A DNA stretch of 64,000 nucleotides, taken from contig NZ_CP039543.1 in assembly GCF_013085545.1 (NCBI RefSeq), positions 1,922,001 through 1,986,000 of the forward strand, written 5' to 3'. Both the position numbers and the translations under genes were made by a program. Positions within the stretch are counted from its first letter, which is position 1, and each line of letters begins with the position of its first letter. A model generated the notes under the pieces. The model did not search any database. It was not told where the DNA came from and worked only from the letters and a program-made list of their open reading frames with translations. This document shows positions 49,475 to 57,411 of the stretch, in pieces. The DNA comes from Oceanidesulfovibrio marinus (GTDB lineage Bacteria > Desulfobacterota > Desulfovibrionia > Desulfovibrionales > Desulfovibrionaceae).

Positions 49475-49873
49475 ATGCGCGTACTCATTGTGGAAGACGA
49501 CTTCACCAGCCGAAAGCTCATGCAGAACATTCTCGCACCGTATGGCGACTGTGACATTGCCGTGAACGGCAGCGAAGCTGTCGAGGCTTTTGAGGAAGCG
49601 CTCAAGCAGAAGAATCCCTACGACCTGGTCTGCATGGACATCATGATGCCTGAGATGGACGGCCAGGAAGCGCTCAAGCAGATCCGCGCCATCGAGAAGA
49701 AGTACGACATCCGCGGCAACAAGGAGACCAAGGTCGTCATGACCACGGCCCTGGACGATCCCAAGAACGTGGTCGAGGCCTACTACAAAGGCGGCGCGAC
49801 CTCCTACATTCCCAAGCCCATCGACCGGCAGCTCTTTGTCCACCTGCTGCGCAATCTGGGCCTCATCTCCTAG
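49475..49873 (+). CDS. Single-domain response regulator
   Basis: A 132-residue stand-alone receiver. The acidic pocket is VEDD (residues 6-9), the phospho-Asp is in DLVCMDIMMPEMDG near 52, the Thr is in VVMTTALDD and the Lys is in YIPKPI. There is no output domain. It starts after CAGGAGAA. Such CheY-like proteins can be the missing final acceptors of hybrid kinases, and three hybrid kinases lie in this window. The direct partner is unknown. Confidence 0.9.
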   Translation: MRVLIVEDDFTSRKLMQNILAPYGDCDIAVNGSEAVEAFEEALKQKNPYDLVCMDIMMPEMDGQEALKQIRAIEKKYDIRGNKETKVVMTTALDDPKNVVEAYYKGGATSYIPKPIDRQLFVHLLRNLGLIS

Positions 49874-49970
49874 GCCCGCGCAGAAAGGGTTTCCGCCCCG
49901 GTCCGGACTGCACCGGGCCAGGCAAAGGACGCTGGCCGCGGCGCCTCTTTTACGCTATGTGCTCGTTCGT

Positions 49971-50924
49971 ATGCATGCACAAAAAAAATCCCCCCGTTTC
50001 GCGGCGCAACTAGCGCAGAATACCGTGCGGCTCGTTTCCCTGGCCGGAACCCTCGCCCCTGCGCTGATCCCTGGCACAGCCCTGGCGGCGGACACATCCC
50101 CTGTCGGCGGGTTCGGCTCCTACTCCTTTATCGACGCCATCGCCCTCGGCGTCATCATCTTCGTGCTTTTCCGGCTCGTCTCCCGCGGCTTCGGCAGGCG
50201 CAACAAGCCCGATGAGCGCCCGCCCCGGCGCGACAACGTCTCGCGCTTTCCCGGCCGCGACCAGAACGGCCGGCAGCAGGACAGTAACGGCGAGCCTTCG
50301 CAAAAAGAAGCGAGCGATGCATACCGCCGCGCCCAGCAGACCTGGGACTACCTGAGCTCCAAACCCCGCGACCGCTCCGGCCAAACAGGCCAGCAGGGGC
50401 AACCAGGGCAGCAAGACCGGTTCGGTCGCCGGCCCGGCACACCGCCGCCGCCCATCGACGTGGACTCCATGCCCGATCCCGGCGGACCACAGGCCGGCGT
50501 TCCCTCCGGCGGCGAGACATCCTACACCGGCACCACTTCGCGGCGCATCGATGTGCGCAACTTCGACGAAGACGATTTTCTCAATGGGGCCAAGGCCGTG
50601 TACGCGCGCATCCAGGAATCGTGGGACGCGCGGGACCTCGAGGACATCCGCGACTTCGTGGGCGACCAGGTCTACAGCAACCTGACGGACCACGCCCGCA
50701 GGAACCCGCAGCCCGGCAAGACCGACATCCTGCTCATCGAGGCCAAGGTGCTGGAGGTGCGGCACGACAACGCGGACCTGACCGCAAGCGTGCTGTACGA
50801 TGTGCTGCTGCGCAAGAAAGGCGCCAAGGCCAACTCGAAGATCAAGGAAATCTGGCACTTCCGCAAACCAGCCGACGACACGAACGCCTTCTGGAAGGTC
50901 GAGGGCATTCAGCAGGTGCACTAG
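49971..50924 (+). CDS. Tim44-like domain membrane protein
   Basis: A 317-residue protein with a signal-like first hydrophobic stretch (residues 18-40, ending PGTALAADTS), a TM helix near 46-64 (YSFIDAIALGVIIFVLFRLV), a long polar linker rich in Gly, Gln, Pro and Arg, and a C-terminal Tim44-like domain (about 180-317: FLNGAKAVYARIQESWDARD, LEDIRDFVGDQVYSNL, KIKEIWHFRKP). Bacterial Tim44-like proteins are membrane-associated with unclear function. The start at 49971 has a weak ribosome site. Confidence 0.82.
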   Translation: MHAQKKSPRFAAQLAQNTVRLVSLAGTLAPALIPGTALAADTSPVGGFGSYSFIDAIALGVIIFVLFRLVSRGFGRRNKPDERPPRRDNVSRFPGRDQNGRQQDSNGEPSQKEASDAYRRAQQTWDYLSSKPRDRSGQTGQQGQPGQQDRFGRRPGTPPPPIDVDSMPDPGGPQAGVPSGGETSYTGTTSRRIDVRNFDEDDFLNGAKAVYARIQESWDARDLEDIRDFVGDQVYSNLTDHARRNPQPGKTDILLIEAKVLEVRHDNADLTASVLYDVLLRKKGAKANSKIKEIWHFRKPADDTNAFWKVEGIQQVH

Positions 50925-50979
50925 AGCGCCTGACTCCCCCCACCCACAGAGCTCGGCGCGTGACACGTGGCGCTTCTTT

Positions 50980-51010
50980 TTGTATGCAGATGTAGTCATG
51001 CTGAATACAA
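50980..51010 (+). promoter_or_regulatory. Inverted repeat upstream of the toxin-antitoxin pair
   Basis: TTGTAT (50980-50985) and ATACAA (51005-51010) flank 19 bases immediately before the antitoxin ribosome site. CopG-type antitoxins usually repress their own operon through sites in this position. Confidence 0.4.
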
Positions 51011-51019
51011 GGAGTCCCC

Positions 51020-51259
51020 ATGCGCCCCACATCCATACGGCTCGACGAAGAAACACTGGATTCGCTTGACGGCATCGCCCATTCCCTCGGCAGAAGCCGT
51101 CAATGGGTCATCCAGGACGCCATCGAGCAGTACCTCAAGCACGAGATATGGTTCCGGGAAGAGGTCGGCAAAGGGCTGGCCGATATCAAGGCCGGGCGCA
51201 CGCATTCCCATGATGAGGCTATAGACGCGGTCCGCAAGCTTGGAATCAATGTCGAGTAA
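51020..51259 (+). CDS. CopG/ribbon-helix-helix antitoxin
   Basis: A 79-residue protein. The N-terminus TSIRLDEETLDSLDGIAHSLGR then SRQWVIQDAIEQYL is a ribbon-helix-helix DNA-binding domain of the CopG/ParD type, and the C-terminal 35 residues should wrap the toxin. The start follows AAGGAG. The end overlaps the toxin gene by 11 bases. Confidence 0.9.
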   Translation: MRPTSIRLDEETLDSLDGIAHSLGRSRQWVIQDAIEQYLKHEIWFREEVGKGLADIKAGRTHSHDEAIDAVRKLGINVE

Positions 51260-51524
51260 TGTGCGCTGGTCGTCCAGTGCGCTGCAGGATTTCACCCAGA
51301 CCGTTGAGTACATCGCCCGGGACAATCCCGAGGCGGCGGCGCTGGTTGCCCGAACCATCCTGGATATGACGGGTAGTCTTGAAGCATTTCCTGGCAGAGG
51401 CCGGCCCGGTCGGGTGGAAGGCACGCGCGAGCTGCTGGTCCCGTCCTATCCGTACCGCATCGTCTACACCGAGACACAGCCCGTCAGCATAGTGCGGATA
51501 CTGCACGACAGGCAGGCGCCATAA
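51249..51524 (+). CDS. ParE/RelE-superfamily toxin
   Basis: A 91-residue toxin. The sequence RWSSSALQDFTQTVEYIARD, a second helix AALVARTILDMTGSLEAFPG, GRVEGTRELLV and YRIVYTE...VRILHDRQ follow the ParE pattern. ParE-type toxins usually target gyrase. The ATG at 51249 lies inside the antitoxin gene, as usual for type II pairs. Confidence 0.9.
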   Translation: MSSNVRWSSSALQDFTQTVEYIARDNPEAAALVARTILDMTGSLEAFPGRGRPGRVEGTRELLVPSYPYRIVYTETQPVSIVRILHDRQAP

Positions 51525-51554
51525 TTCTTAAGCAGTGTTCTCCGCCCCCCTACC

Positions 51555-52235
51555 CTACTCCTTCTCTGCAACCTCGTACTTGTAGCCCACGCCGTACACC
51601 GAGCGGATGAGCTCCTCATCCGGCACCACAGACGCGATCTTTCTGCGCAGCTTCTTGATGTGGCTGTCGATGGTACGATCGCTGACAATGCGCTCGTCGC
51701 TGTAGATGCGGTCCATGAGCTGGTCGCGTGAGAAGATGCGGCCCGGATTGGCCGCCATGATCTGTAAGAGCTTGAACTCCACGGCCGTCAGGGCGATGTC
51801 TTTGCCGTGCAACGTGGCCTGCATGCGGGACTCGTCCAGCGCCAGGCCCTGCTCCGTGTAGGTGGTGTTGCCGCCGGAGCGACGCAGCACCGCGCGCACT
51901 CTGGCCACCACTTCCCGCGGGCTGAAGGGTTTGCAGATGTAGTCGTCCGCGCCCAGCTCCAGGCCCAGCAGGCGGTCGATCTCCTCCACACGCGCCGTGA
52001 CCATGATAATGGGTACGCTGGAGAATGTACGGATTTCCTTGCATATCTCCATGCCGTCCTTGCCGGGCAGCATCAGGTCGAGCAGGATCAAGTCCGGGTC
52101 GTGCTCCCGCACCCACTGCGCCACCGGCGGGCCGCTGTCCAGAATGCTCGCCTCGTACCCCGCGTGCTGCAGGTAATCCCGCAGTAGCTCGGCCAGCTTG
52201 GGCTCGTCCTCGACTATCAGTACTGTCGCGCTCAT
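51555..52235 (-). CDS. baeR: BaeR-like response regulator
   Basis: A 226-residue OmpR-family regulator with a receiver (VEDEPKLAELL, phospho-Asp in DLILLDLMLPGKDG, Lys in ICKPF) and a winged-helix output domain (130-222) ending RSVYGVGYKYE as in BaeR. The start at 52235 is 2 bases after the kinase stop. With the kinase it likely answers envelope stress, activating the divergent Spy-like gene. Confidence 0.85.
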   Translation of the reverse strand: MSATVLIVEDEPKLAELLRDYLQHAGYEASILDSGPPVAQWVREHDPDLILLDLMLPGKDGMEICKEIRTFSSVPIIMVTARVEEIDRLLGLELGADDYICKPFSPREVVARVRAVLRRSGGNTTYTEQGLALDESRMQATLHGKDIALTAVEFKLLQIMAANPGRIFSRDQLMDRIYSDERIVSDRTIDSHIKKLRRKIASVVPDEELIRSVYGVGYKYEVAEKE

Positions 52236-52237
52236 GA

Positions 52238-53725
52238 TCAGTGCTCCTCTGTGGGCAGGTCCACGGTGATCCATACGCCGCCCAGCGGGGAGGTGTGGGC
52301 CGCCACGGTCCCTTCGTGGGCCTCGGCGATGTTCCGGCAAATTGCCAGCCCCAGGCCGGCGCCGCCGGTCTCCCTGCTCCGCGATCCTTCCACACGGTAC
52401 AGCCGCTCGAACAACCGGCCGAGCTCGCGTTCCGGCACGCCGGGCGCGCTGTCCAGTATGTGCACCCTGGCCCGGCCGCCGTCATACTCCAGCCGGACCT
52501 CCACCGCGCCGCCAGGGTCCGTGTACTTCACTGAGTTCTCCAGCAGATTGCCGAAGAGCTGGTGCAGCCGTTCGGCGTCGGCGAACACGGTGCGGCCCGC
52601 ATCCGGGCCGAGATCATACTGCAGCGCGATACCCTTGTGCTCGAACTCCTGTGCAAACGGCTCCAGCGCTTCGTCCAGCACCTCAGCGAGGTCCAGCGGC
52701 TCCTTGCGGTAGGTAAGCGCACCCACGTCCGAGACGGCGAGCTGGTAGAGGTCATCCACCAGCCGGCCAAGGCGCAGCACTTCGCCGTGCAGGGAGTTGA
52801 TGGCCTCGGGCGTGGCCTGCCGTACGCCGTCCTGCAGCCCTTCCAGCTCGCCGCGCAGGATGGAGAGCGGCGTGCGCAGCTCGTGGGAGATGTCCGCAAC
52901 CCATTGCCGCCGCGCCGATTCGTTCTGCTCCAGGGTCATGGCCAGGCGGTTGAAGTCCCTGGCAAGCTGCCCCAGCTCGTCGCGCCGTTCCACCTGCACG
53001 CGGGTCTCGTAGTTGCCCGCGGCCAGGCGGTGGGTTCCCTCGGCCAGCGCCCGGATGGGCCGGACCAGCCTATTGGCAAAAGGCCGGGAGAGCAGCGCCG
53101 AGACCAGCAGCATGAACCCGGCAATGATCGCCAGCGTGACCTTCTGCTGCCGCAGAAACACGAGCTGCCGTCGGTCCACAAGGCGCTTCCTCTGCATCAG
53201 GCCCACGTAGCCGACAATGTTGCCCTGAAAGCGCAATGGCAGGAGCTCCTGCTTGAGGTCCGGGTCCCTGTCCTCCGGCCCGACCAGCATGGTGTGGTCT
53301 GCATCCTGAAGAAAGACGCGCAGCTGGAAGAGCTGGGCCAGCGCCGGCGACATGGTGGGCTCGTCGCCCTCGCCAAGGTCCGTGCCGTTCTGCGGCGCGA
53401 GTAGCTCCGCCAGGGGACGGCCGCCCAGACGGCGCTGCAACCGGTCCAGCACCCAGCGCGGCGCTATGCGCTCGGGCACGCTCTGCAGCACGAGCCGGGA
53501 CCACTCCCGCGGGTTGTCCCGGAGATGCTCCCAGCCGCCCTCCTGGCCGTAGCTGGCCTCCAGGCTCGTTGCCAGGCGTTCCAGCCGCTCCCGTTCCACG
53601 TTGTTCACGTACTGGCGGAAGCCCCGGCCGATGCTCCACAGCGTCAGCAGCATCATGCCCACGGCCACGATGACCGACGCGGTGAGCACGATGAAAAAGA
53701 GGCGGTGTTTGATTCCGATCTTCAT
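52238..53725 (-). CDS. baeS: BaeS-like sensor histidine kinase
   Basis: A 495-residue inner-membrane kinase with TM1 at about 8-33, a periplasmic sensor of about 150 residues, TM2 near 192-212, HAMP (RPIRALAEGTHRLAAGNYET), HisKA with QWVADISHELRTPLSILRGE, and HATPase_c (NLLENSVKYT, DSAPGV, GGAGLGLAI). Similarity to E. coli BaeS around the H-box and the segment LVDDLYQLAVSDVGAL is strong. BaeS detects misfolded envelope proteins and certain toxic compounds, and its classical target is spy, a homolog of which is divergently encoded here. Confidence 0.88.
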   Translation of the reverse strand: MKIGIKHRLFFIVLTASVIVAVGMMLLTLWSIGRGFRQYVNNVERERLERLATSLEASYGQEGGWEHLRDNPREWSRLVLQSVPERIAPRWVLDRLQRRLGGRPLAELLAPQNGTDLGEGDEPTMSPALAQLFQLRVFLQDADHTMLVGPEDRDPDLKQELLPLRFQGNIVGYVGLMQRKRLVDRRQLVFLRQQKVTLAIIAGFMLLVSALLSRPFANRLVRPIRALAEGTHRLAAGNYETRVQVERRDELGQLARDFNRLAMTLEQNESARRQWVADISHELRTPLSILRGELEGLQDGVRQATPEAINSLHGEVLRLGRLVDDLYQLAVSDVGALTYRKEPLDLAEVLDEALEPFAQEFEHKGIALQYDLGPDAGRTVFADAERLHQLFGNLLENSVKYTDPGGAVEVRLEYDGGRARVHILDSAPGVPERELGRLFERLYRVEGSRSRETGGAGLGLAICRNIAEAHEGTVAAHTSPLGGVWITVDLPTEEH

Positions 53726-53972
53726 TGTTCCTGGTCCGTGCCGATTGCAATCGACACTCCCCGTCTATCAGAAACCCGGCCGCTCAAGCCACGCCAAACG
53801 CGCCCGGCGGCCGCATTTCCTCAATCCGTGCACAATCATCGCCGCCCTGCCAGATCCTCATTGCTTGCATATTTCCTCCACACTCCCCTGGTCTTCTCAG
53901 CATCACAGGCGGCGGGAACTTTCGTGGTTCCCAGCCAGGAGCACACCGGCCAGACCACCAAGGAGACTATTC

Positions 53973-54356
53973 ATGTACCAGAAATTACTCGGAAAAGCAT
54001 TACGTGTGTTTGCCCTGCTCGCAGCCCTTGCCATCGTGGCCATGTTCGCGAGCAACCCGGCGCATGCCCGCCAGCGCGGCGACTGGGCCGTCGATGCGTG
54101 CAAGGGCAAAAGCAGCGGCGACGCCATCACCGCTGAAGGCAGGCGCGGTCGCACCGTAAACGCCGTCTGCCTGGAGCGGGACGGCGAGCTCATCGCCGTG
54201 CCCGAGGGCATGCTCACCCCGTGCAACGACAAGGAAGAAGGCGAGAGCGTGACCTTGACCGGCCCCCGCGGACACACTGTAGACGCCATATGCAAGGCCG
54301 TGGACAGCCGCCTGGTGGCCGTGCCGGAACGCTTCACCAACCGCAACAAACAGTAG
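53973..54356 (+). CDS. Secreted protein with two Cys-containing repeats
   Basis: A 127-residue protein after AAGGAG. The signal peptide is about residues 1-32 (ends NPAHARQ). The mature part has two copies of a motif, GRRGRTVNAVCLERDGELIA and GPRGHTVDAICKAVDSRLVA, each preceded by a Cys (DACKGK, TPCNDK), so four Cys could form two disulfides. No family is recognised. It lies 28 bases upstream of the Spy-like gene and diverges from the kinase, which suggests a target of the BaeSR-like system. Confidence 0.78.
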   Translation: MYQKLLGKALRVFALLAALAIVAMFASNPAHARQRGDWAVDACKGKSSGDAITAEGRRGRTVNAVCLERDGELIAVPEGMLTPCNDKEEGESVTLTGPRGHTVDAICKAVDSRLVAVPERFTNRNKQ

Positions 54357-54384
54357 GAACCTTCTGGAATCAAGGAGTATCGCG

Positions 54385-54849
54385 ATGAAAAAGCTCATTC
54401 TGACAGCAATTGTGGCCGGGACCATGGTCTGCGGCTCCATGTTCGCCACAGGCAAGACGCTCTCCACCGTCAGCACCGCCTTTGCCGCCGAAACCGCTGA
54501 CGAAGCGCCCGGCATGCGCGGGGCCATGGCCGACCGCTTCTTCGAGCGCATGACCAGGGTCCTGGACCTGACCGAGACGCAACAGAACGAGGTACAGGCC
54601 ATCCGCGAGAGAAACAAACCGGCCATCCAGGCCGCCAGCGAAAAGCTCAGAAAGGGCCGCGCTGAGCTGCGCCAGGTTATCCAGACCCATCCCTTTGATG
54701 AAGCAGCGGTCCGCAATCTGGCCGAGAAGCAGTCCGAGCTCCGCGTGGAGCTGACCATGGCTTTCGCCAGAATGGCCAACGAGATCCACGCCATCCTCAC
54801 GCCGGAGCAGCGCGAGCTGGCCGAAAAGCTCATGCCCAAACGGTTCTAG
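54385..54849 (+). CDS. Spy/CpxP-family periplasmic protein
   Basis: A 154-residue periplasmic helical protein starting after CAAGGAG. After a signal peptide (residues 1-35, ends TAFAAE) come the LTETQ motif (VLDLTETQQNEVQAIRER) and a second LTPEQ near the end, the LTxxQ signature of the Spy/CpxP/ZraP family. These act as ATP-independent chaperones or metal-binding stress sensors. The strong terminator follows at 54940. Confidence 0.88.
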   Translation: MKKLILTAIVAGTMVCGSMFATGKTLSTVSTAFAAETADEAPGMRGAMADRFFERMTRVLDLTETQQNEVQAIRERNKPAIQAASEKLRKGRAELRQVIQTHPFDEAAVRNLAEKQSELRVELTMAFARMANEIHAILTPEQRELAEKLMPKRF

Positions 54850-54939
54850 CAGGCTGCCCAAAGGAGCCTATTTCAACCGTTTGCTGACGGCGCCTACGCG
54901 GCAGCCCCCCTCCTCCGCCGCAACGCGCCGATCACATAC

Positions 54940-54980
54940 AAACACCCGCCCTCACTGCAATGGGGGCGGGTGTTTTCTTT
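54940..54980 (+). terminator. Terminator after the Spy-like gene
   Basis: AAACACCCGCCC and GGGCGGGTGTTT pair around a 12-base loop, followed by TCTTT. Confidence 0.85.
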
Positions 54981-54996
54981 GCATCAGCAACGGATC

Positions 54997-55146
54997 ATCG
55001 TCTGGAAGCCATCTCAACAAGAGAAATTTTGGACTGTGGCAAGGAAGGCGAGCTCCGCGCGGAGGGAGCATATATGGCGATATTCGACCTTCGGGTGGAG
55101 TGAGCCTGACACCACCACAGGGGAAAAGAGCCTTGTTGCGACGACT
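54997..55146. repeat. Dispersed intergenic repeat, copy B
   Basis: This copy aligns with 466-607: CTGGAAGCCATCTCAA at the left end, GGCAAGGAAGGCGAGCTC, CGCGGAGGGAGCATAT, then a weaker match to a GACTTC end. It fills the gap between the Spy-like gene and the CDF transporter gene. Confidence 0.65.
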
Positions 55147-55152
55147 TCCCGG

Positions 55153-56082
55153 TTATCCGGCCGTGCGCACCGGCCCTATCCGGCAGGGCTCGGCCTCCAC
55201 ATAGACCTTCTTCACGTGCGGGTAGGCGTCCTTCACGGCCGTGTCCAGGGCGCAGATGGCATGCTCCACCTCGCCGGCCTGCAGGTCGTCGCGGAAGTCC
55301 ACGCTCATGGTCACCAGGATGAAGTCCGGCCCCATGTGCAGCGTGAGCACCTCGTTCACGTGCAGCACTTCCTTGTGCTCCGCCGCAATGCGCCGGATGC
55401 CCTCCACCACCTCGGGATCAGCCGACTCGCCGATGAGCAGACCCTTGGTCTCGTACGCCAGCCACACCGCGGTGGCGCCCAGCAGCAGACCAATGGCCAC
55501 GGACGCGGCGCCATCGAAGTACGGATTGCCGGTGATGTCGCCCAGGAGCACGCCGAGCAGCGCGAAGACCAGGCCGATCATGGCCGCCGAGTCCTCGAAG
55601 ATCACGACAAAGATGGTGGGGTCCTTGCCGCCGGTCACGGCCTTCACAAAGCTGCGGTCCCGCCGCTGGCGGTTGAACTCGCGCATGGCGATGAACCACG
55701 ACGAGCCCTCGAAGACCATGGCCAGGAGCAGCACCACGTAGTTCACCGTGTGGTCGCCCACATGCACCGGGTACATGAGGTGGTTGATGCCCTCGTAGAT
55801 GGACAGGCCCGCACCCACCGCAAAGATGAGGATGGCCACGACAAAGGACCAGAAGTACAGCTCCTTGCCATAGCCGTAGGGAAAGCGCGCGTCCGCCGGC
55901 CTGGTCGACCGCTTCATGCCGTACAGAAGCAGCAGCTGGTTGCCGGTGTCCACTACCGAGTGGATGCCCTCGGAGATCATCGCCGAGCTGCCCGTCATGG
56001 CCGCCGCGATGAACTTGGTGACCGCGATCAGCGAGTTGCCGGCCAGCGCCGCGTATATGGCCTTCCTGGACGATGCGGACAT
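55153..56082 (-). CDS. Cation diffusion facilitator family transporter
   Basis: A 309-residue CDF exporter with six TM helices. The metal-site motif in TM2 is SEGIHSVVDTGNQ (usual HxxxD in place), TM5 has FEDSAAMIG, and the C-terminal cytoplasmic domain starts near 210 and has HVNEVLTLHMGPDFILVTM. The substrate may be Zn2+, Fe2+, Mn2+ or Co2+. Many Desulfovibrio carry similar proteins. The start follows GGGAG. Confidence 0.9.
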   Translation of the reverse strand: MSASSRKAIYAALAGNSLIAVTKFIAAAMTGSSAMISEGIHSVVDTGNQLLLLYGMKRSTRPADARFPYGYGKELYFWSFVVAILIFAVGAGLSIYEGINHLMYPVHVGDHTVNYVVLLLAMVFEGSSWFIAMREFNRQRRDRSFVKAVTGGKDPTIFVVIFEDSAAMIGLVFALLGVLLGDITGNPYFDGAASVAIGLLLGATAVWLAYETKGLLIGESADPEVVEGIRRIAAEHKEVLHVNEVLTLHMGPDFILVTMSVDFRDDLQAGEVEHAICALDTAVKDAYPHVKKVYVEAEPCRIGPVRTAG

Positions 56083-56125
56083 GCGACAACTCCCTTATGT
56101 CATGGAATGCGTACTTGGCTGGGGT

Positions 56126-56270
56126 CGAGGGGCGCTGCCCCTCGCGCTCCCCGCAAGGGAGCTAGGCTCCCTTGACCCTTAATTCAGGGGCTAAAGCCCC
56201 CCAGTTCTGGGGTCCCGGGGAACAGTGTTCCCCGGGCAGGGGGTGTCCGGGGGACAGCGTCCCCCGGAGC
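56126..56270. repeat. GC-rich hairpin repeat cluster B
   Basis: Five perfect short hairpins in a row: CGAGGGGC-GCT-GCCCCTCG, CAAGGGAGC-TAG-GCTCCCTTG, GGGGCT-AAA-GCCCC, CCCGGGGAACAGTGTTCCCC and CCGGGGGAC-AGC-GTCCCCCGG. It shares phrases with cluster A at 46690. It sits downstream of the aminotransferase gene and upstream of the CDF gene. Confidence 0.7.
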
Positions 56271-56285
56271 AACACGTCAAAACAG

Positions 56286-57236
56286 TTAATCAAAAAGCGG
56301 AATGCCGTTTTCCTGCAGGTCGTGCTGCAGCAGCTCGCGCATGCGCTTGCCCACGGGGCCGGGCTTCACGTCGTGGATGGGTCTGCCGTTGAAACGCACA
56401 AGGGGCAGCACATCGAGGGTGGTGCCCACGACCATGAGCTCTTTGGCATCGTAGATCTCGGACTCGCGGACGTTGCGCCGCAGCACCATGACCTCGTCGC
56501 CCAGCAGCTCCACGGCGCGCAGCAGCGTGGTGCCGGCCAGGGCGTTGGTGAACTCGGGCACCACGAGCCGGCCCTTGGCGTCCACCAAGCAGACGTTCTC
56601 GGTGGAGCCTTCGGCCAGGAAGCCATGGTCGTCAAAACAGAGGCCGAAGTCCATGCCCTTCTCGTGGGCCTCGCGCACGATAAGCATGTTGGGCAGGTAG
56701 TCGGTGGACTTGATCCTGGCCATGTAGCTCTGCTTGGCCGGCACGGTGGTGCGGAAGGCGGTTGCGCCCTTCTCGTAGACTTCCTCCGGCTTGGGGGAGA
56801 TCTTGTAAGCCACGATGTACAGGCTGGGCTCCGGGCACTCGTACGGGGAGATGCCGAACCCGCCGGGACCGCGTCCCAGCAGGATGCGCACGTTGCCCTG
56901 GCGCAGCTCACCCGCGCGGCACACATCCTGGACGATCTCGGCAACCTCGTCCCAGGAGCACGGCGGGTCCAGGTAGATGGCCTTGCTGGACCGCTTCATG
57001 CGGTTGATGTGCGGCTCAAGCTGGTAGAGCTTGCCGTCGATATACTTGAGGGTCTCGAAGACGCCGTCGCCGCGGTGCACGAGGTGGTCGTCCAGGGGCA
57101 GCAGCATGAGCGAGGCGTCTGTGCAGACGGCGCCTACGCGGTGGTCATAAAAGGCGAGCACCTTGTCCGTGCCGGGATGCGGCGCGGCAAGCAGGCGCTC
57201 CAGATAGGCCTCGCGGCCAAGCGTGTCTTTAGTCAT
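56286..57236 (-). CDS. Class IV aminotransferase (branched-chain amino acid/D-amino acid type)
   Basis: A 316-residue PLP enzyme. The catalytic Lys is probably in YMARIKSTDYLPNML, and the class IV signature is FDDHGFLAEGSTENVCLVD near 205-225. HRGDGVFETLKYIDGKLYQL is the N-terminal substrate region. The best functional guess is branched-chain amino acid transaminase; D-alanine transaminase and aminodeoxychorismate lyase are alternatives. It lies downstream of asd on the same strand with a 175-base gap. Confidence 0.87.
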   Translation of the reverse strand: MTKDTLGREAYLERLLAAPHPGTDKVLAFYDHRVGAVCTDASLMLLPLDDHLVHRGDGVFETLKYIDGKLYQLEPHINRMKRSSKAIYLDPPCSWDEVAEIVQDVCRAGELRQGNVRILLGRGPGGFGISPYECPEPSLYIVAYKISPKPEEVYEKGATAFRTTVPAKQSYMARIKSTDYLPNMLIVREAHEKGMDFGLCFDDHGFLAEGSTENVCLVDAKGRLVVPEFTNALAGTTLLRAVELLGDEVMVLRRNVRESEIYDAKELMVVGTTLDVLPLVRFNGRPIHDVKPGPVGKRMRELLQHDLQENGIPLFD

Positions 57237-57411
57237 CGTTCTTTCGATGCCCTATCCAGTGGAGGGCTGTTTGAGAAGCTTTCGCCAGACAGGTTGTTCA
57301 AAAAGCACACTGGCAGGGCGCACGAAAAGTTCAAGGCCGATGCGCATAGAAAAATACGCGAGGGCCTGAACCTCGGGGCAACCCGGCCGGAGCGGGAGTT
57401 TCAACAACCGG

